DNA of 64,000 nt. Origin: Gemmobacter nectariphilus DSM 15620 (lineage in GTDB: Bacteria; Pseudomonadota; Alphaproteobacteria; Rhodobacterales; Rhodobacteraceae). The stretch is taken from positions 1-64,000 of the forward strand of contig NZ_KE386949.1 of the NCBI RefSeq assembly GCF_000429765.1, read 5' to 3'. The notes below the pieces were generated by a model. It worked only from the letters and a program-made list of their open reading frames with translations, did not search any database and had not been told where the DNA came from. Below, piece after piece: positions 17,367-26,571 of the stretch. The position numbers and the translations under genes were made by a program. How positions within the stretch are numbered: position 1 is the stretch's first letter; each line of letters opens with the position of its first letter.

Positions 17367-17747
17367 TTACCTCCGCCCCAGGGTTGCACGAATGTTCCCC
17401 GAAAGACTGCTGTAGATCGCCAGCGCCATGTCATGGGCCTGCCGGGTTTCGGCGGCCTTGACCATTTCCGCCTCCAGCGAGACGGAATTGCCATTCGGGC
17501 TGGCGTGCAGCCGGTCTGGCATCAGGCCCACGCTGGCCTGCGCCGTGCCGCCGACATGCCCGGCGCGGGTGGTGCGCAGCGCGGTGCCCTGACTGTCCCA
17601 CACATCGGCGAAACTGGTCAGATCGCGGGCGCGGTAGCCCGGCGTATCGGCATTGGCGACATTGCGGGCAATGACACCCTGGCGCGCCGAGGCATGGACG
17701 GCCATCGCCCGTGCCATGTTCAGAACTTCGACCTTGTTGACGAACAT
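17367..17747 (-). CDS. flgB: Proximal rod protein FlgB
   Basis: The 126-residue product contains VIARNVANADTPGYRARDL near its N-terminus and the C-terminal helix SLEAEMVKAAETRQAHDMALAIYSSL, the FlgB pattern. I start at ATG 17747 because AGGGAG lies about eight bases upstream; an in-frame extension to 17888 would cover the divergent fliI start. It heads the leftward flgB-flgC-fliE-fliQ-flgF-flgG-flgA-flgH-fliL2 operon. Confidence 0.95.
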   Translation of the reverse strand: MFVNKVEVLNMARAMAVHASARQGVIARNVANADTPGYRARDLTSFADVWDSQGTALRTTRAGHVGGTAQASVGLMPDRLHASPNGNSVSLEAEMVKAAETRQAHDMALAIYSSLSGNIRATLGRR

Positions 17748-17830
17748 CGGGATTCTCCCTGGCTCTGCTTCACCAAGGCTTAAGGGTGATTCCTTTAGAA
17801 ACCGTAATGACCAGCAGGGAGATTGCGGGA

Positions 17831-19147
17831 ATGACCGGAACGGTGTTCGACGGGCTTCGGGCCGAGATATCCAATATCCGCATTGCACGGCGGGCGGGGC
17901 GTATCGCGGCCCTGTCGCGCGGTGTCATAGAGGTGTCGGGCCTGCCGCAAGGCATTGCCCTGGCTGACCGGGTGGAAATCTGCGGCCGCGATGGAACCTT
18001 GGGCGGCGAGGTGCTGGGCCTGTCGCGCGACCGGGCGACCGTTCTGCCCGATGGCGGGACCGACGGGCTGGGGATCGGCGATTCGGTGCTGGTTTCGGGC
18101 CGGTCCGACATTGCCCCGGACGACAGCTGGATCGGCCGCGTCGTCGACCCGTTCGGGCAACCGCTGGATGGCCGGCCGCTGTTTCGCGGCCCGCTTGCGC
18201 GGGCGTTGCGCGGGGCCGCGCCCGCCGCGGCGGGCCGGCGCGGGTTGGGGGGGCGGCTGGAAACCGGGCTTCGGGTTTTCAACACCCTGTTGCCGCTGGT
18301 GCGCGGGCAGCGCATCGGCCTGTTCGCCGGATCGGGGGTTGGCAAATCCAGCCTGCTTGCGAAATTCGCGCGCGGCGTTGCGGCGGATGTCGTGGTGATC
18401 GCCCTGATCGGTGAACGTGGGCGCGAGCTGCGCGCCTTTACCGATCATGTGCTGGGGGCCGAGGGGATGGCGCGCAGTGTCGTGGTGGCCGCCACCTCGG
18501 ATCAGGCGCCGCTGATCCGCCGCCGCTGCGCCTGGACGGCGATGGCGGTGGCCGAACATTTCCGCGATCAGGGGCGGCATGTGCTGTTTCTGGCCGATTC
18601 CGTGACCCGCTTTGCCGAGGCGCATCGCGAAATCGCCCTTGCGGCTGGCGAAACGGCCAGCCTGCGCGGCTATCCGCCATCGGTCTCGCATGCGATCATG
18701 TCGCTGGCGGAACGCGCAGGGCCCGGGCCCGAGGGCGCGGGCGACATCACCGCAGTCTTTTCGGTGCTGGTGCCCGGGTCCGACATGGAAGAGCCGGTCG
18801 CCGACATCTTGCGCGGCACGCTGGACGGCCATGTCGTGCTGGACCGCAAGATCGCCGAACGCGGGCGCTATCCGGCGATCGACCTGCTGCGGTCAGTCTC
18901 GCGCAGCCTGCCCGATGCTGCGAGCCCCGAGGAAAATGCCCTGATCGCCCGCGCCCGCCAGTTGCTGGGCGCCTGGGACCGGGCCGAGATGATGATCCAG
19001 GCCGGGCTTTATGCCGCGGGCAGCGATCCGCTGGTCGATGCCGCGATCCGCATCTGGCCCGATCTGGATGCCTTCCTGTCGGAAGATGAACCGGGCGACA
19101 CCCGCGCCAGCTTTGGCCAGCTGGCGCAGGTTCTGGGCACGCGCTGA
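17831..19147 (+). CDS. fliI: Flagellum-specific ATPase FliI
   Basis: FliI is the hexameric F1-like ATPase that powers or primes export. The 438-residue product shows Walker A AGSGVGKSS (about 165-175), Walker B around VLFLADSVTRFAEAHRE, and the family motif GYPPSVSHAIMSLAERAG. Three in-frame starts exist (GTG 17786, ATG 17807, ATG 17831); I chose 17831 because AGGGAG lies ten bases upstream and the length then fits. It is divergent from flgB and ends three bases before a convergent gene. Confidence 0.95.
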   Translation: MTGTVFDGLRAEISNIRIARRAGRIAALSRGVIEVSGLPQGIALADRVEICGRDGTLGGEVLGLSRDRATVLPDGGTDGLGIGDSVLVSGRSDIAPDDSWIGRVVDPFGQPLDGRPLFRGPLARALRGAAPAAAGRRGLGGRLETGLRVFNTLLPLVRGQRIGLFAGSGVGKSSLLAKFARGVAADVVVIALIGERGRELRAFTDHVLGAEGMARSVVVAATSDQAPLIRRRCAWTAMAVAEHFRDQGRHVLFLADSVTRFAEAHREIALAAGETASLRGYPPSVSHAIMSLAERAGPGPEGAGDITAVFSVLVPGSDMEEPVADILRGTLDGHVVLDRKIAERGRYPAIDLLRSVSRSLPDAASPEENALIARARQLLGAWDRAEMMIQAGLYAAGSDPLVDAAIRIWPDLDAFLSEDEPGDTRASFGQLAQVLGTR

Positions 19148-19150
19148 TCG

Positions 19151-19960
19151 CTATTGCTTCATCGCCAGGGCGGTCTGGCTGACCAGCGTCAGCGCGACCG
19201 AACTGGCGCTTAGCCCGCTGCCCATGTTGGCCACCTGATTGCGCAACAGATAGCGCTTCACCAGCGCATCCATCCGCCCGGGTTCGGCAAATTGGGCGAC
19301 GCTGTCATCGCCAAAGGCCGCCTTGGCCTTTTGCTTCAGCATGGACTTTTGCGTGTCTATATCCAACGAGCCAAAGGCCGATGGCAGACCGAAGGCAGTT
19401 TCCAGCACCGCGCGCAGCGGCCCTTGTCCCATGACGCTGAACCATTTGGCATCCTCGCTCATCGTCGAACCGGCCAGCTTTGACAGCTCGCGTTCGGCAT
19501 TCATGGCAAGGCGCAAGCTTTCATCGACAGTGCCAACCGATACCTCGAACTGCCGGTCTTTCCATTGCGACACGATCTTGTCCGGGAAATCCGACAATCT
19601 GGTCTTGGGCACCGCCAGATCAAAGCCGAACGCGGTTGCAAACTCGCGATAGCGGGTGTCCGACAGCTTCAGCGCCAGCGCGCCTTCGGTCAGCGTGCCG
19701 TCTTCCAGCACCTTGCGGATGAAATATCGGTTGTCGATATCGTCTTCCAACCCGAAGGCCCCAAGCGCCACGTTCAGCAGCCGCCGATCACTGACCAGCT
19801 GTTCGGGCGTGGTGACCTGACCGATCTTTTCGCGGAAATAATCCTCGTCCCGCTTGACCGAGCTCTGATTGTCGAAGGCGGCCTTCTGGGTCGCCTCCGT
19901 GCGCTTGAGCACCGCCCAGCCCGCGTAGCCGCCAAGCCCGATCGAGGGGACATAGCTCAT
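19151..19960 (-). CDS. DUF1217-type flagellar-locus protein
   Basis: The 269-residue protein is helical, with no signal peptide or membrane segment, and contains repeated patterns such as YREFATAFGFDLAV and FGDDSVAQFAEPGRMDALVKRYLLRNQ that mark the DUF1217 family, found only in flagellar loci of Alphaproteobacteria. Start ATG 19960 overlaps the flbT stop by four bases, giving an operon flaF-flbT-this gene. The biochemical role is unknown. Confidence 0.75.
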   Translation of the reverse strand: MSYVPSIGLGGYAGWAVLKRTEATQKAAFDNQSSVKRDEDYFREKIGQVTTPEQLVSDRRLLNVALGAFGLEDDIDNRYFIRKVLEDGTLTEGALALKLSDTRYREFATAFGFDLAVPKTRLSDFPDKIVSQWKDRQFEVSVGTVDESLRLAMNAERELSKLAGSTMSEDAKWFSVMGQGPLRAVLETAFGLPSAFGSLDIDTQKSMLKQKAKAAFGDDSVAQFAEPGRMDALVKRYLLRNQVANMGSGLSASSVALTLVSQTALAMKQ

Positions 19961-20361
19961 GTCCGGCCCGCTGCGAACAGACGCTCCTCGCGCGGCAAGA
20001 GGCTGCGAAGCGCCTTGAGCACCTGATAGGGCTGACCGTCCACAACGCCTTGCGAGGCCTGCGCCAGCAGCGATCGGCTGTCGTGATCGGTCATCACCTG
20101 GCTCAGCTGTTCGATCCCGCGCAACAGTTGCAGCCGCGCCTCGTCGGCATCGACATCGCCTGACAGCACCAGCTGCGCGATATAGCACACGCGGCGCACC
20201 GGCGTTGTCACCTGCTCGGGGTGGATCGCATCGCGCAGGCGCAAGATATGTGCCCCCGGCGTCATGATCGCCAGTTTTGACCGCCGATCACAATTCTCGA
20301 CCACGGCGCCATTGATCAGCACCCGCTCGTGCGGAGCAAGCTTGAGGACAAGCCCGCTCAT
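19957..20361 (-). CDS. flbT: Flagellin synthesis regulator FlbT
   Basis: FlbT binds the 5' leader of flagellin mRNA in Caulobacter and lowers its stability or translation until the hook is complete. The 134-residue product begins MSGLVLKLAPHERVLINGAVVEN, the typical FlbT N-terminus with a K-x-x-ERxxINGAV pattern, and carries the conserved RVCYIAQLVLSG segment. It overlaps flaF and the DUF1217 gene by four bases each, so the three are co-translated downstream of fliC. Confidence 0.92.
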   Translation of the reverse strand: MSGLVLKLAPHERVLINGAVVENCDRRSKLAIMTPGAHILRLRDAIHPEQVTTPVRRVCYIAQLVLSGDVDADEARLQLLRGIEQLSQVMTDHDSRSLLAQASQGVVDGQPYQVLKALRSLLPREERLFAAGRT

Positions 20362-20738
20362 AGCCCGGCCCCGGTTTCGCCGCGCAGACCCCGCATGACG
20401 GCGGTGTTGATATCCACCAGCACCTCGACACTGGCGGTCCCGGCCAGCACCTTGCGGCTGTGCTGATCGGTGAATTCGTACAGGTAGAACAGCTGCGCCC
20501 GCAGGGGCGGCGGCAGTCCGTTGCCCGAATGGGCGACATCCAGCGCAAGGGTCGACCAGACCTGACGATTGTCGGAAATGGCGACCGCCAGCGCGGGGAA
20601 ATTCTGCTTGCGGCCTTCCCAGGCCGATCGAAGGCGCTGCGTCACGCGGGCAAGCAGATCGTATTCCAGCCCGCGGGGCGAACGCATGGGCGCGCGGGGC
20701 TGACCATAGGCGGTATGGGCAAAGTTGACGGTGTTCAT
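20358..20738 (-). CDS. flaF: Flagellin synthesis regulator FlaF
   Basis: FlaF promotes flagellin secretion or translation and acts opposite to FlbT. The 126-residue product matches the family in length and in the segments RGLEYDLLARVTQRL and DVAHSGNGLPPPLRAQLFYLYEFT. It lies directly behind the flagellin gene and overlaps flbT by four bases. The fliC-flaF-flbT order is common in Alphaproteobacteria. Confidence 0.92.
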   Translation of the reverse strand: MNTVNFAHTAYGQPRAPMRSPRGLEYDLLARVTQRLRSAWEGRKQNFPALAVAISDNRQVWSTLALDVAHSGNGLPPPLRAQLFYLYEFTDQHSRKVLAGTASVEVLVDINTAVMRGLRGETGAGL

Positions 20739-20774
20739 GGCGGAACCTTCTGGTGCTGCGGCAGGTCAGGACAC

Positions 20775-20800
20775 CGGGGCGCGCTGGACTGCGCGCCCCG
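20775..20800 (-). terminator. Perfect hairpin after the flagellin gene
   Basis: A flawless ten-base-pair stem (20775-20784 with 20791-20800) and a six-base loop TGGACT lie ten bases beyond the fliC stop, before flaF. There is no T run after it, so it may act as an RNA 3' stabiliser or partial terminator that keeps fliC message far above flaF-flbT. Confidence 0.6.
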
Positions 20801-20809
20801 GAACTGGCA

Positions 20810-22090
20810 TTACCGGAACAGCGACAGAATGCTCTGCGGTGCCTGGTTGGCGATCGACAGCGCCTGCACCCCCAGCTGCTGCTGGACCTGAAGCGCCTGC
20901 AGGCGGGCCGAGGCCTCTTCCATGTCGGCATCGACCAGCGAGCCGATACCGGCCTTGAGCGAGTTGACCAGATTGCCGACGAACTTGTTCTGGATGTCGA
21001 TCCGCTTTTGCGCGGTCCCGAAATCGGAGGCAGCCTTGATCGCCGTCTGGGTCAGCCCCTCGATCGCGCTCAGCGCCGCGGCGGCGCCTTCGCTGCTGGT
21101 CACGTCCAGCTCGCCCAGCAGGGCAAGGCCCCCACCGGCTTTGCCGCCCGTGGTCAGGGTCGAGGTGGTGGTGATGCCGGCAGTCGTGTTGTTGGTGATC
21201 TTCACCCCGGTGTTGCTGTCCACCTCGGCCGAGATCTTCACGCCGGCCTTTTCCGCCTCATAGTTGATGCGCGAGACCAGCGCCTTGGCGATGTCGGCCT
21301 GGGTGTCGCCATCGCGCGCCACATAGCGGATGTTGGCCGTGATGCCGGTCAGGCCGCCGATCGAATAGCCATCGCCGGCCAGCACGGCATTGCCGCCGCG
21401 GGCTGCGGTCGCCGTATCGCCAACGACCGTCAGCGTGCCCGATGCGCCAGCCGCAATCGCCCCCGCGCCGGTCATGGCCGCAGCGGCCAGATCGGTGCCC
21501 GTGCCCCAGGTCAGCGCCTGGGTGCCAAGGTCTGCCTTGCTGGCCGCGATGCTCGAGGCCGAGACGGTGCCCGAGGACGAGCGATCCAGCGATGCCAGGA
21601 CCGACACCTCGCCCGAGCCCTTGATCCCCTTGCCCGCGCCGGTATTGCCGACGATCTGGGCGACGGTGGCGCCGCCCTCGCTGTTCGACAGCAGGTTCAG
21701 GCCGTTGAACTGCGCCGCCCCGACGATCGAGCTGATCTGGTCACGCAGGGCAACGATATCTTCCTGGATCTTGGCGCGGTCGACGTTTTCTTCCTGCGAC
21801 GAGACGATCTTGTCCTTCACCTCGGACAGAAGATCGGTGATCTGCTCCGAAGCCGAGCGCGCCACCGCGATGGTCGACGAGCCAAGCGAGAGGCTGCTGG
21901 AGATCCCCTCGAAGCTGTTCACATCCGATTCCATGACCTTGGAAATCGCCCAGACCGCCGCATTGTCGCGCGCGGTGGCCACGGATTTGCCGGTCGAAAT
22001 CTCTTGCTGGGTCTTTTCCAGGTTGCTGTTGATCCCTTTCAGAGTCTGAAGGGCAACCATCGCGCTGGTATTGGTAAGAATGGACGACAT
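20810..22090 (-). CDS. fliC: Flagellin
   Basis: The 426-residue product has the conserved N-terminal D0/D1 helices (SAMVALQTLKGINSNLEKTQQEISTGKSV) and C-terminal helices ending LSIANQAPQSILSLFR, with a Gly/Ala/Thr-rich variable middle (about 150-330). It forms the filament after export. AAGGAAAG is the ribosome site. It is the only flagellin in the window, followed by a strong hairpin and the regulators flaF and flbT. Confidence 0.96.
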   Translation of the reverse strand: MSSILTNTSAMVALQTLKGINSNLEKTQQEISTGKSVATARDNAAVWAISKVMESDVNSFEGISSSLSLGSSTIAVARSASEQITDLLSEVKDKIVSSQEENVDRAKIQEDIVALRDQISSIVGAAQFNGLNLLSNSEGGATVAQIVGNTGAGKGIKGSGEVSVLASLDRSSSGTVSASSIAASKADLGTQALTWGTGTDLAAAAMTGAGAIAAGASGTLTVVGDTATAARGGNAVLAGDGYSIGGLTGITANIRYVARDGDTQADIAKALVSRINYEAEKAGVKISAEVDSNTGVKITNNTTAGITTTSTLTTGGKAGGGLALLGELDVTSSEGAAAALSAIEGLTQTAIKAASDFGTAQKRIDIQNKFVGNLVNSLKAGIGSLVDADMEEASARLQALQVQQQLGVQALSIANQAPQSILSLFR

Positions 22091-22230
22091 GTTGAACTTT
22101 CCTTGAAGGAACCGGCGCTTTGCACCGGATTACTTGCCACTTGCGGTGGCGGCCCTGGCCTTCTGCCCTTGCGGCGGGGATCGCCGCGCCACCCCGTCAC
22201 GGGATGCAAGGCCATTCAGCCGTCCAATCT

Positions 22231-22245
22231 CTAAGAACCTCCTAA
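22231..22245. promoter_or_regulatory. Possible CtrA-like site upstream of fliC
   Basis: CTAA-N7-CTAA (TTAG-N7-TTAG on the other strand) lies about 140 bases before the fliC start. It resembles the TTAA-N7-TTAA CtrA site with one change per half. On the minus strand a GGCCGAT string nearby could be part of a sigma28 -10, but its -35 is poor. The rest of the 194-base gap 22091-22284 is the flagellin leader and shows no gene. Confidence 0.3.
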
Positions 22246-22284
22246 GACGCATCGGCCGAATGCCGTGCATTTTCTGCAAATCCA

Positions 22285-22620
22285 CTAGACCCGGCGCAGC
22301 GGGGCCCCGTCCCGGCTCAGGGCATGGCGCTGCCCGTCGCCGCCATAGGTGGCGGGGGTTCGGCGCAAGCGGTCGATCTCGGCCAGACGCTGACGGGCGG
22401 CGGCAAGTCCGCGCCCGGTCGCGTCCAGCAGCACCGCAACCTCTTCGGCGCGGACCTTGATCCGGGCAAGACTGGCGCGCGACGGCGCAGCGGGTTCCAG
22501 CGCATCGACCCCGGCGGTCACGCGGTCGGTCAAGGCGGGCAAGGCGGCCAGGTCGCCGCGCAGCGCCGCCTCGCGCAGCGCCTCGAGCGCAAGGATCAGA
22601 CGGTCAGCGGGGCTCGACAT
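22285..22620 (-). CDS. FlgN-sized flagellar-locus protein, probable export chaperone
   Basis: The 111-residue product is wholly helical, rich in Leu, Ala, Arg and Asp, with no membrane segment. It begins MSSPADRLILALEALREAAL and overlaps the end of the flgJ-type gene by 17 bases. FlgN-type chaperones of hook-junction proteins share this size and helical make-up and often neighbour flgJ, but sequence identity is too low to name it. Confidence 0.6.
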   Translation of the reverse strand: MSSPADRLILALEALREAALRGDLAALPALTDRVTAGVDALEPAAPSRASLARIKVRAEEVAVLLDATGRGLAAARQRLAEIDRLRRTPATYGGDGQRHALSRDGAPLRRV

Positions 22621-22885
22621 CGGCGCGCCCCTTCAGCGCGTTGAACAGATGTTCAGCAAGACCGATTCCCCCGCGCCGCACGATGGCCTGGGCCTGCGCC
22701 TCGCGCAGGAACGAGGCGAACTGATCCTCGCCAACCCCGCCGCCAAAGGTTTCGGGCGTCGCACCGGCCCCCGCATGGCGCAGCATTTCGGCCAGAAACT
22801 GACCTTCAAGCTCTTGCGCGCGGGCGCGCAGGACAGTGTCGCGCGGATCGGGGGGCGCATGGGCGCTGGAAACGGGGGGGATCAT
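22604..22885 (-). CDS. flgJ: Rod-binding protein, FlgJ N-terminal type
   Basis: The 93-residue product corresponds to the rod-scaffold half of FlgJ: ARELEGQFLAEML-like helix (seen as RAQELEGQFLAEMLRHAG), then FGGGVGEDQFASFLREAQAQAIVRRGGIGLAEHLF. It has no muramidase domain, as in most Alphaproteobacteria, where a separate lytic transglycosylase (here at 8311) does that work. It is divergent from fliK. Confidence 0.88.
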   Translation of the reverse strand: MIPPVSSAHAPPDPRDTVLRARAQELEGQFLAEMLRHAGAGATPETFGGGVGEDQFASFLREAQAQAIVRRGGIGLAEHLFNALKGRADVEPR

Positions 22886-22933
22886 GGCAAGCTCCGCATC
22901 AGGTCGAATTGAAACGATCTTGCTTCAGCGCGG

Positions 22934-22948
22934 TAAACAAATCGGTAA
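22934..22948. promoter_or_regulatory. Possible CtrA-like site between flgJ and fliK
   Basis: TAAA-N7-GTAA in the divergent gap resembles the site at 3657 (both contain AATCGGT in the same register). Two differences from the TTAA-N7-TTAA consensus make it weak on its own. Confidence 0.25.
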
Positions 22949-22998
22949 CCCCGATGCGCCATGCTGCCCTGATCCGACAGAAGTCGCGTGAGGGTCGC

Positions 22999-25063
22999 AT
23001 GAATATCGAAGCCGTCTTTGCCAGCATGGTTGCCATGGCACGCACCCTTGGCCCAGGCGTGGCCCCGCGGGCCGAGGGCTTCCAGATGGCATGGGACCAG
23101 AGCGGCGCAGGCGATCGGCCCGCAGATCCGCCGGCCAGGGTTTCACGGACCAAGGACGCCCCCGAAGGCCCCGCGCCTGACGCGCCCGTGCCCGTTGCCC
23201 CCCCCATGCCCGCACCGCCGACCGGGACGATGCAGGCCGCGGCCCCGGACGGCTCGGCTGCACCGACTGCGGCTGCTGCGCCGCAGGCCGGGCCGCCCCC
23301 CGTGCAAGGTAGGGCGCTGCAAGGGCCGGCCCTGCGCCCGGAACCTGCAGCGGCGACGATGCCCCCCATGCCCATGGAACCGCCCACCGCGCCTCGCACC
23401 GCGCAGACTGCCTCGCCCCCTGACAGCGAGACACCTGCCGGCCCGGTGCCAGCAGATCGCCAGGCGCGCGCGGTCTTGATACCACCGGCCTTCGCGTGGC
23501 CCAGCGACGCGACAGCGCCATCCGGGACACAAACGGTGGAGCCCCGGAACGGGATGCCCGCTGGCGCGCCCGCTCAGCCGCCCGCAGACGCCCCCATCCC
23601 CGCCCGCACGCAGCGGGACATCCCGCCTTCGCCTGCCGAGACCGTCAGGATTCACGTGCCTGAGGGCGACATTCACCGCCGCCCCATCGCGCTCGATCCA
23701 GGGGCGCCCGCGCCATACCCCGAGCGTTCGCAAGATAGCCCCAGTCCCCCGGCCGGTTCCGCCCGGCCCCCGCCGTCCGCGACTCCGCCGCTGGCCTGGG
23801 CGCCCGCCACACATCCGGTGGCGGGCGGCGAAAGCGCATCATCTGAATTCCGGCCGGCCGCACCAGCAGCCGGCGCAAACATGCCCCTGCCGGCCGCGCC
23901 CAGGACAGAGGCGCCAGATATGGCCACGATCAAGGGGCAACCGGCCCCCATGCCCCCCCCATCAGCCCTCGATGACAGGGTGGCCGCCGTCCCCGACCCA
24001 AAGCCGGCGGCTGATGCCCCTGCCATGATGCGGCCTGGCAGCAAGCCCCCCCCCCGCCGCCGGGCGGCCGATGGTCGATTCCCACCAGTTCGCCCTGCCA
24101 TTGCCGCGCGAAAGCACCGTGGCCTTCCGAATCGTTCCTCCCCCGACTCTGGCCCCAGACGAACAGGCGACGCCCTCGCACACCCAGATGCCCGCGCCAG
24201 GGGACACGACCGATGCCGCAGGTCCGGCGCATGATGCGGTGCCCCGCCCGAACGCGCCCCGCGCAATGGTCGAGGCGCCCGAGCCAGGCTCGATTTCAGA
24301 ACCTTTGCCCCTTGCGCCGCGCGGCCGGACAGTTCCGGTCACTCGCCTTGTCAGCGAAGGTCCCGCCAATGGTCCGACGCCCCCGGCAGGACCGATCGCG
24401 GCGCCCGCGCCTTTGGCCCCGCACCTGATTGCGCAAGACCCGGAGGCGCCAGAGCGCGACCAGATGTCGGGCCCGCCAGCCGCGGCCGTCCGCACGCCCG
24501 AATCGGCGCCAAACGCTGCGCCGGCGCCTCGTGCGCCCGCCCCAGTATTGTCCGATCTGCCCGCCACCCGGCCATGGGCCGCTGCCGACCCGTTTGAGGC
24601 CAGCGGCGATCACCCCCTTGCCAGCCCCACCATTCACCAGATGGGCGCCGCGCCTGCATCGCCTGTCAGCCCCGCGCCACCCCATGCCGCCCCGCCCCCG
24701 CCTGCGGCCCAGCTGTCCGAAGCCATCGTCACCGCCAAGGACGGCCAGATCGACCTGCGCCTCGATCCCGAGGAACTGGGGCGCGTGCGCGTGACGCTGC
24801 AGCAGGATGGCGATGTGATGCGGGTTCATATCCACGCCGAGCGCCCCGACACGCTGGACCTTCTGCGCCGCAATACGGGCGATCTGGCGGCCGAACTGCG
24901 CTCGGCCGGGTATGAGGGGACAAGTTTCACCTTTGGCGACCAATCCAGGGACCAGCCCCGCCGCCAGCCGCAGGCAGGTGCGCCTGAAACCGCCGCCCCC
25001 CACGCATCCCACCGCAGCGCGCCCCTGCAAGGCAGCGGCGCGGCGCTTGACCTTCGCCTTTGA
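22999..25063 (+). pseudogene. fliK: Flagellar hook-length control protein FliK, split by a frameshift
   Basis: FliK is the secreted ruler that sets hook length and triggers the FlhB switch. The N-terminal part (ATG 22999, GAGGG upstream) is a long Pro/Ala-rich region in one frame that stops at 24234. The conserved FliK C-terminal domain (GQIDLRLDPEELGRVRVTLQQ onward) is in another frame, open from about 24071 to 25063. The frames would join into one protein of about 687 residues if one C were missing from a run of ten Cs at 24046-24055. Either a homopolymer sequencing error or a true, possibly phase-variable, frameshift explains this. Confidence 0.85.
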
Positions 25064-25076
25064 AACGGAGCCCACG

Positions 25077-25745
25077 ATGACCATGATCGGCGCCACCAGC
25101 ACCGCCGCCACACCCGCACCCGTCAGCGCGCAAGGCACATCGGCCCTGACTTCGGATTTCGACACCTTCTTGCGGATGCTGACGGTGCAGATTCAGAATC
25201 AGGATCCGCTGAACCCGATGGAATCGACAGAATTCGCGACCCAGCTGGCGACCTTTGCCGGGGTCGAACAGCAGATTCGTACCAATGACCGGCTGTCCGG
25301 GCTGTCAGATCAGCTTGGCCTGTCCAGCATGGCCCAGCTTTCCGGCTGGATCGGAATGGAGGCCCGGGTCAGCGGCGCCGCGCAGTTCACGGGCCAGCCG
25401 CTGACCCTGTCGCCCAACCCGCCCACGCTGGCCGATACGATGCAGCTGATCGTGCTGGACGCCAGCGGGACCGAGGTGCAGCGCCTGCCCCTGCCCGTCT
25501 CCTCGGCTGAAATCACATGGGACGGGATCGACAGCACGGGCTCCTTGCTGGCACATGGCCCCTACAGCTTCCGGCTGGAAAGCTTTGCCGCCGGCGCCTC
25601 GCTGGGCGTGCAGGACGTCGAGCATTACGCCGTGGTGCGCGAGGCACAAGGCGACGGGGCGGGCGGCGTCAACCTGGTGTTCGATGGCGGGCTTGTGGTG
25701 GCAGCCGCCACGGCAAGCGCGCTGCGCAAGCGCGCCGGGCTTTGA
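25077..25745 (+). CDS. flgD: Flagellar hook-capping protein FlgD
   Basis: FlgD is the scaffold at the tip of the growing hook. The 222-residue product has the N-terminal FLRMLTVQIQNQDPLNPMESTEFATQLATFAGVEQQ signature (about 26-62), a Gly/Pro-bearing central region and a FlgD Ig-like part (IDSTGSLLAHGPYSFRLE). ATG 25077 with CGGAG upstream is the start; an in-frame extension to 24912 overlaps fliK. flgE is expected after it in many species but is absent here. Confidence 0.95.
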   Translation: MTMIGATSTAATPAPVSAQGTSALTSDFDTFLRMLTVQIQNQDPLNPMESTEFATQLATFAGVEQQIRTNDRLSGLSDQLGLSSMAQLSGWIGMEARVSGAAQFTGQPLTLSPNPPTLADTMQLIVLDASGTEVQRLPLPVSSAEITWDGIDSTGSLLAHGPYSFRLESFAAGASLGVQDVEHYAVVREAQGDGAGGVNLVFDGGLVVAAATASALRKRAGL

Positions 25746-25795
25746 CAGGGGCGGCCGGCGGGGCTAGACGATCCGCGCATAGCGGAGGAGATGCC

Positions 25796-26395
25796 ATGAA
25801 ACAGCCCCGCGCCTGGCAAAGAATGCTTTCGGGCCGCCGCCTCGATCTGCTGGACCCGACGCCGGTGGACATTGAAATCGCGGACATCGCCCATGGCCTG
25901 GCCTTTGTCGCGCGCTGGAACGGGCAGACCCATGGCGACTGGCCCTATTCGGTCGCCGAACATTCGCTGCTGGTCGAAACCCTGTTCGCCCGCGCCAATC
26001 CCGGCCAGCCGGCCCGCTGGCGCATGGCGGCGCTGCTGCACGATGCGCCGGAATATGTGATCGGCGACATGATCAGCCCGGTCAAGACCGCCGTCGGCCC
26101 CGGCTATGGCGACCTTGACGCCCGGCTGACCGCCGCGATCCACATCCGCTTTGGCCTGCCAGCCGCCCTGCCGGTCGCGATCAAGAAGGCGATCAAGGCC
26201 GCTGACCGCGTATCCGCCTGGCTGGAAGCCGTGCAGATCGCCGGCTTCAGCCTGCCCGAGGCGAACCGCCTGTTCGGCCGCCCAAACCTCGCCCTGACCC
26301 AGGGGCTGGAGATTCGCCTGCAGCCCCCCGCCCAGGTGCGCGCCGACTATCTGGCCCGCCATGCCGCCTTGCTCGCGGCGATGGATGCCGGCTAG
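25796..26395 (+). CDS. HD-domain hydrolase, YfbR-like
   Basis: The 199-residue product has the HD phosphohydrolase metal-binding residues: an early His in [11 protein letters not shown], the His-Asp pair in [20 protein letters not shown] and a later Asp in AADRVSAW. Such proteins in the YfbR/YedJ group cleave 5'-deoxynucleotides or related phosphoesters; the exact substrate is unknown. GGAGGAG stands just before ATG 25796. Its end overlaps the convergent Trm112-like gene by four bases. It is probably not flagellar. Confidence 0.8.
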   Translation: MKQPRAWQRMLSGRRLDLLDPTPVDIEIADIAHGLAFVARWNGQTHGDWPYSVAEHSLLVETLFARANPGQPARWRMAALLHDAPEYVIGDMISPVKTAVGPGYGDLDARLTAAIHIRFGLPAALPVAIKKAIKAADRVSAWLEAVQIAGFSLPEANRLFGRPNLALTQGLEIRLQPPAQVRADYLARHAALLAAMDAG

Positions 26396-26571
26396 TCGAT
26401 CTCGCGCGCCTCGCCGACCAGCATCACCGGGATCCCGCCGCGCACCGGAAACGCCAGATGCGCAGCGCGGCTGACCAGTTCCTGCCGCTCGGCATCCCAG
26501 GACAGCGGGGCGCGCGTCACCGGGCAGACCAGCTGTTCCAGCATCCTGCGATCAAAGGGGGCGGTGGTCAT
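26392..26571 (-). CDS. Trm112/UPF0434-family small protein
   Basis: The 59-residue product has the Trm112 pattern: [13 protein letters not shown] near the N-terminus, [20 protein letters not shown] at the end. Only one Cys of the usual zinc-binding set is present, as in many bacterial UPF0434 members. These proteins help methyltransferases or have unknown roles. It overlaps the LON-domain gene by ATGA, so translation is coupled. Confidence 0.85.
   Translation of the reverse strand: MTTAPFDRRMLEQLVCPVTRAPLSWDAERQELVSRAAHLAFPVRGGIPVMLVGEAREID

Noticed and set aside
17786-17830. Upstream starts of fliI at GTG 17786 and ATG 17807
   Set aside because: No ribosome binding site ahead of either; ATG 17831 has AGGGAG and gives the family length.
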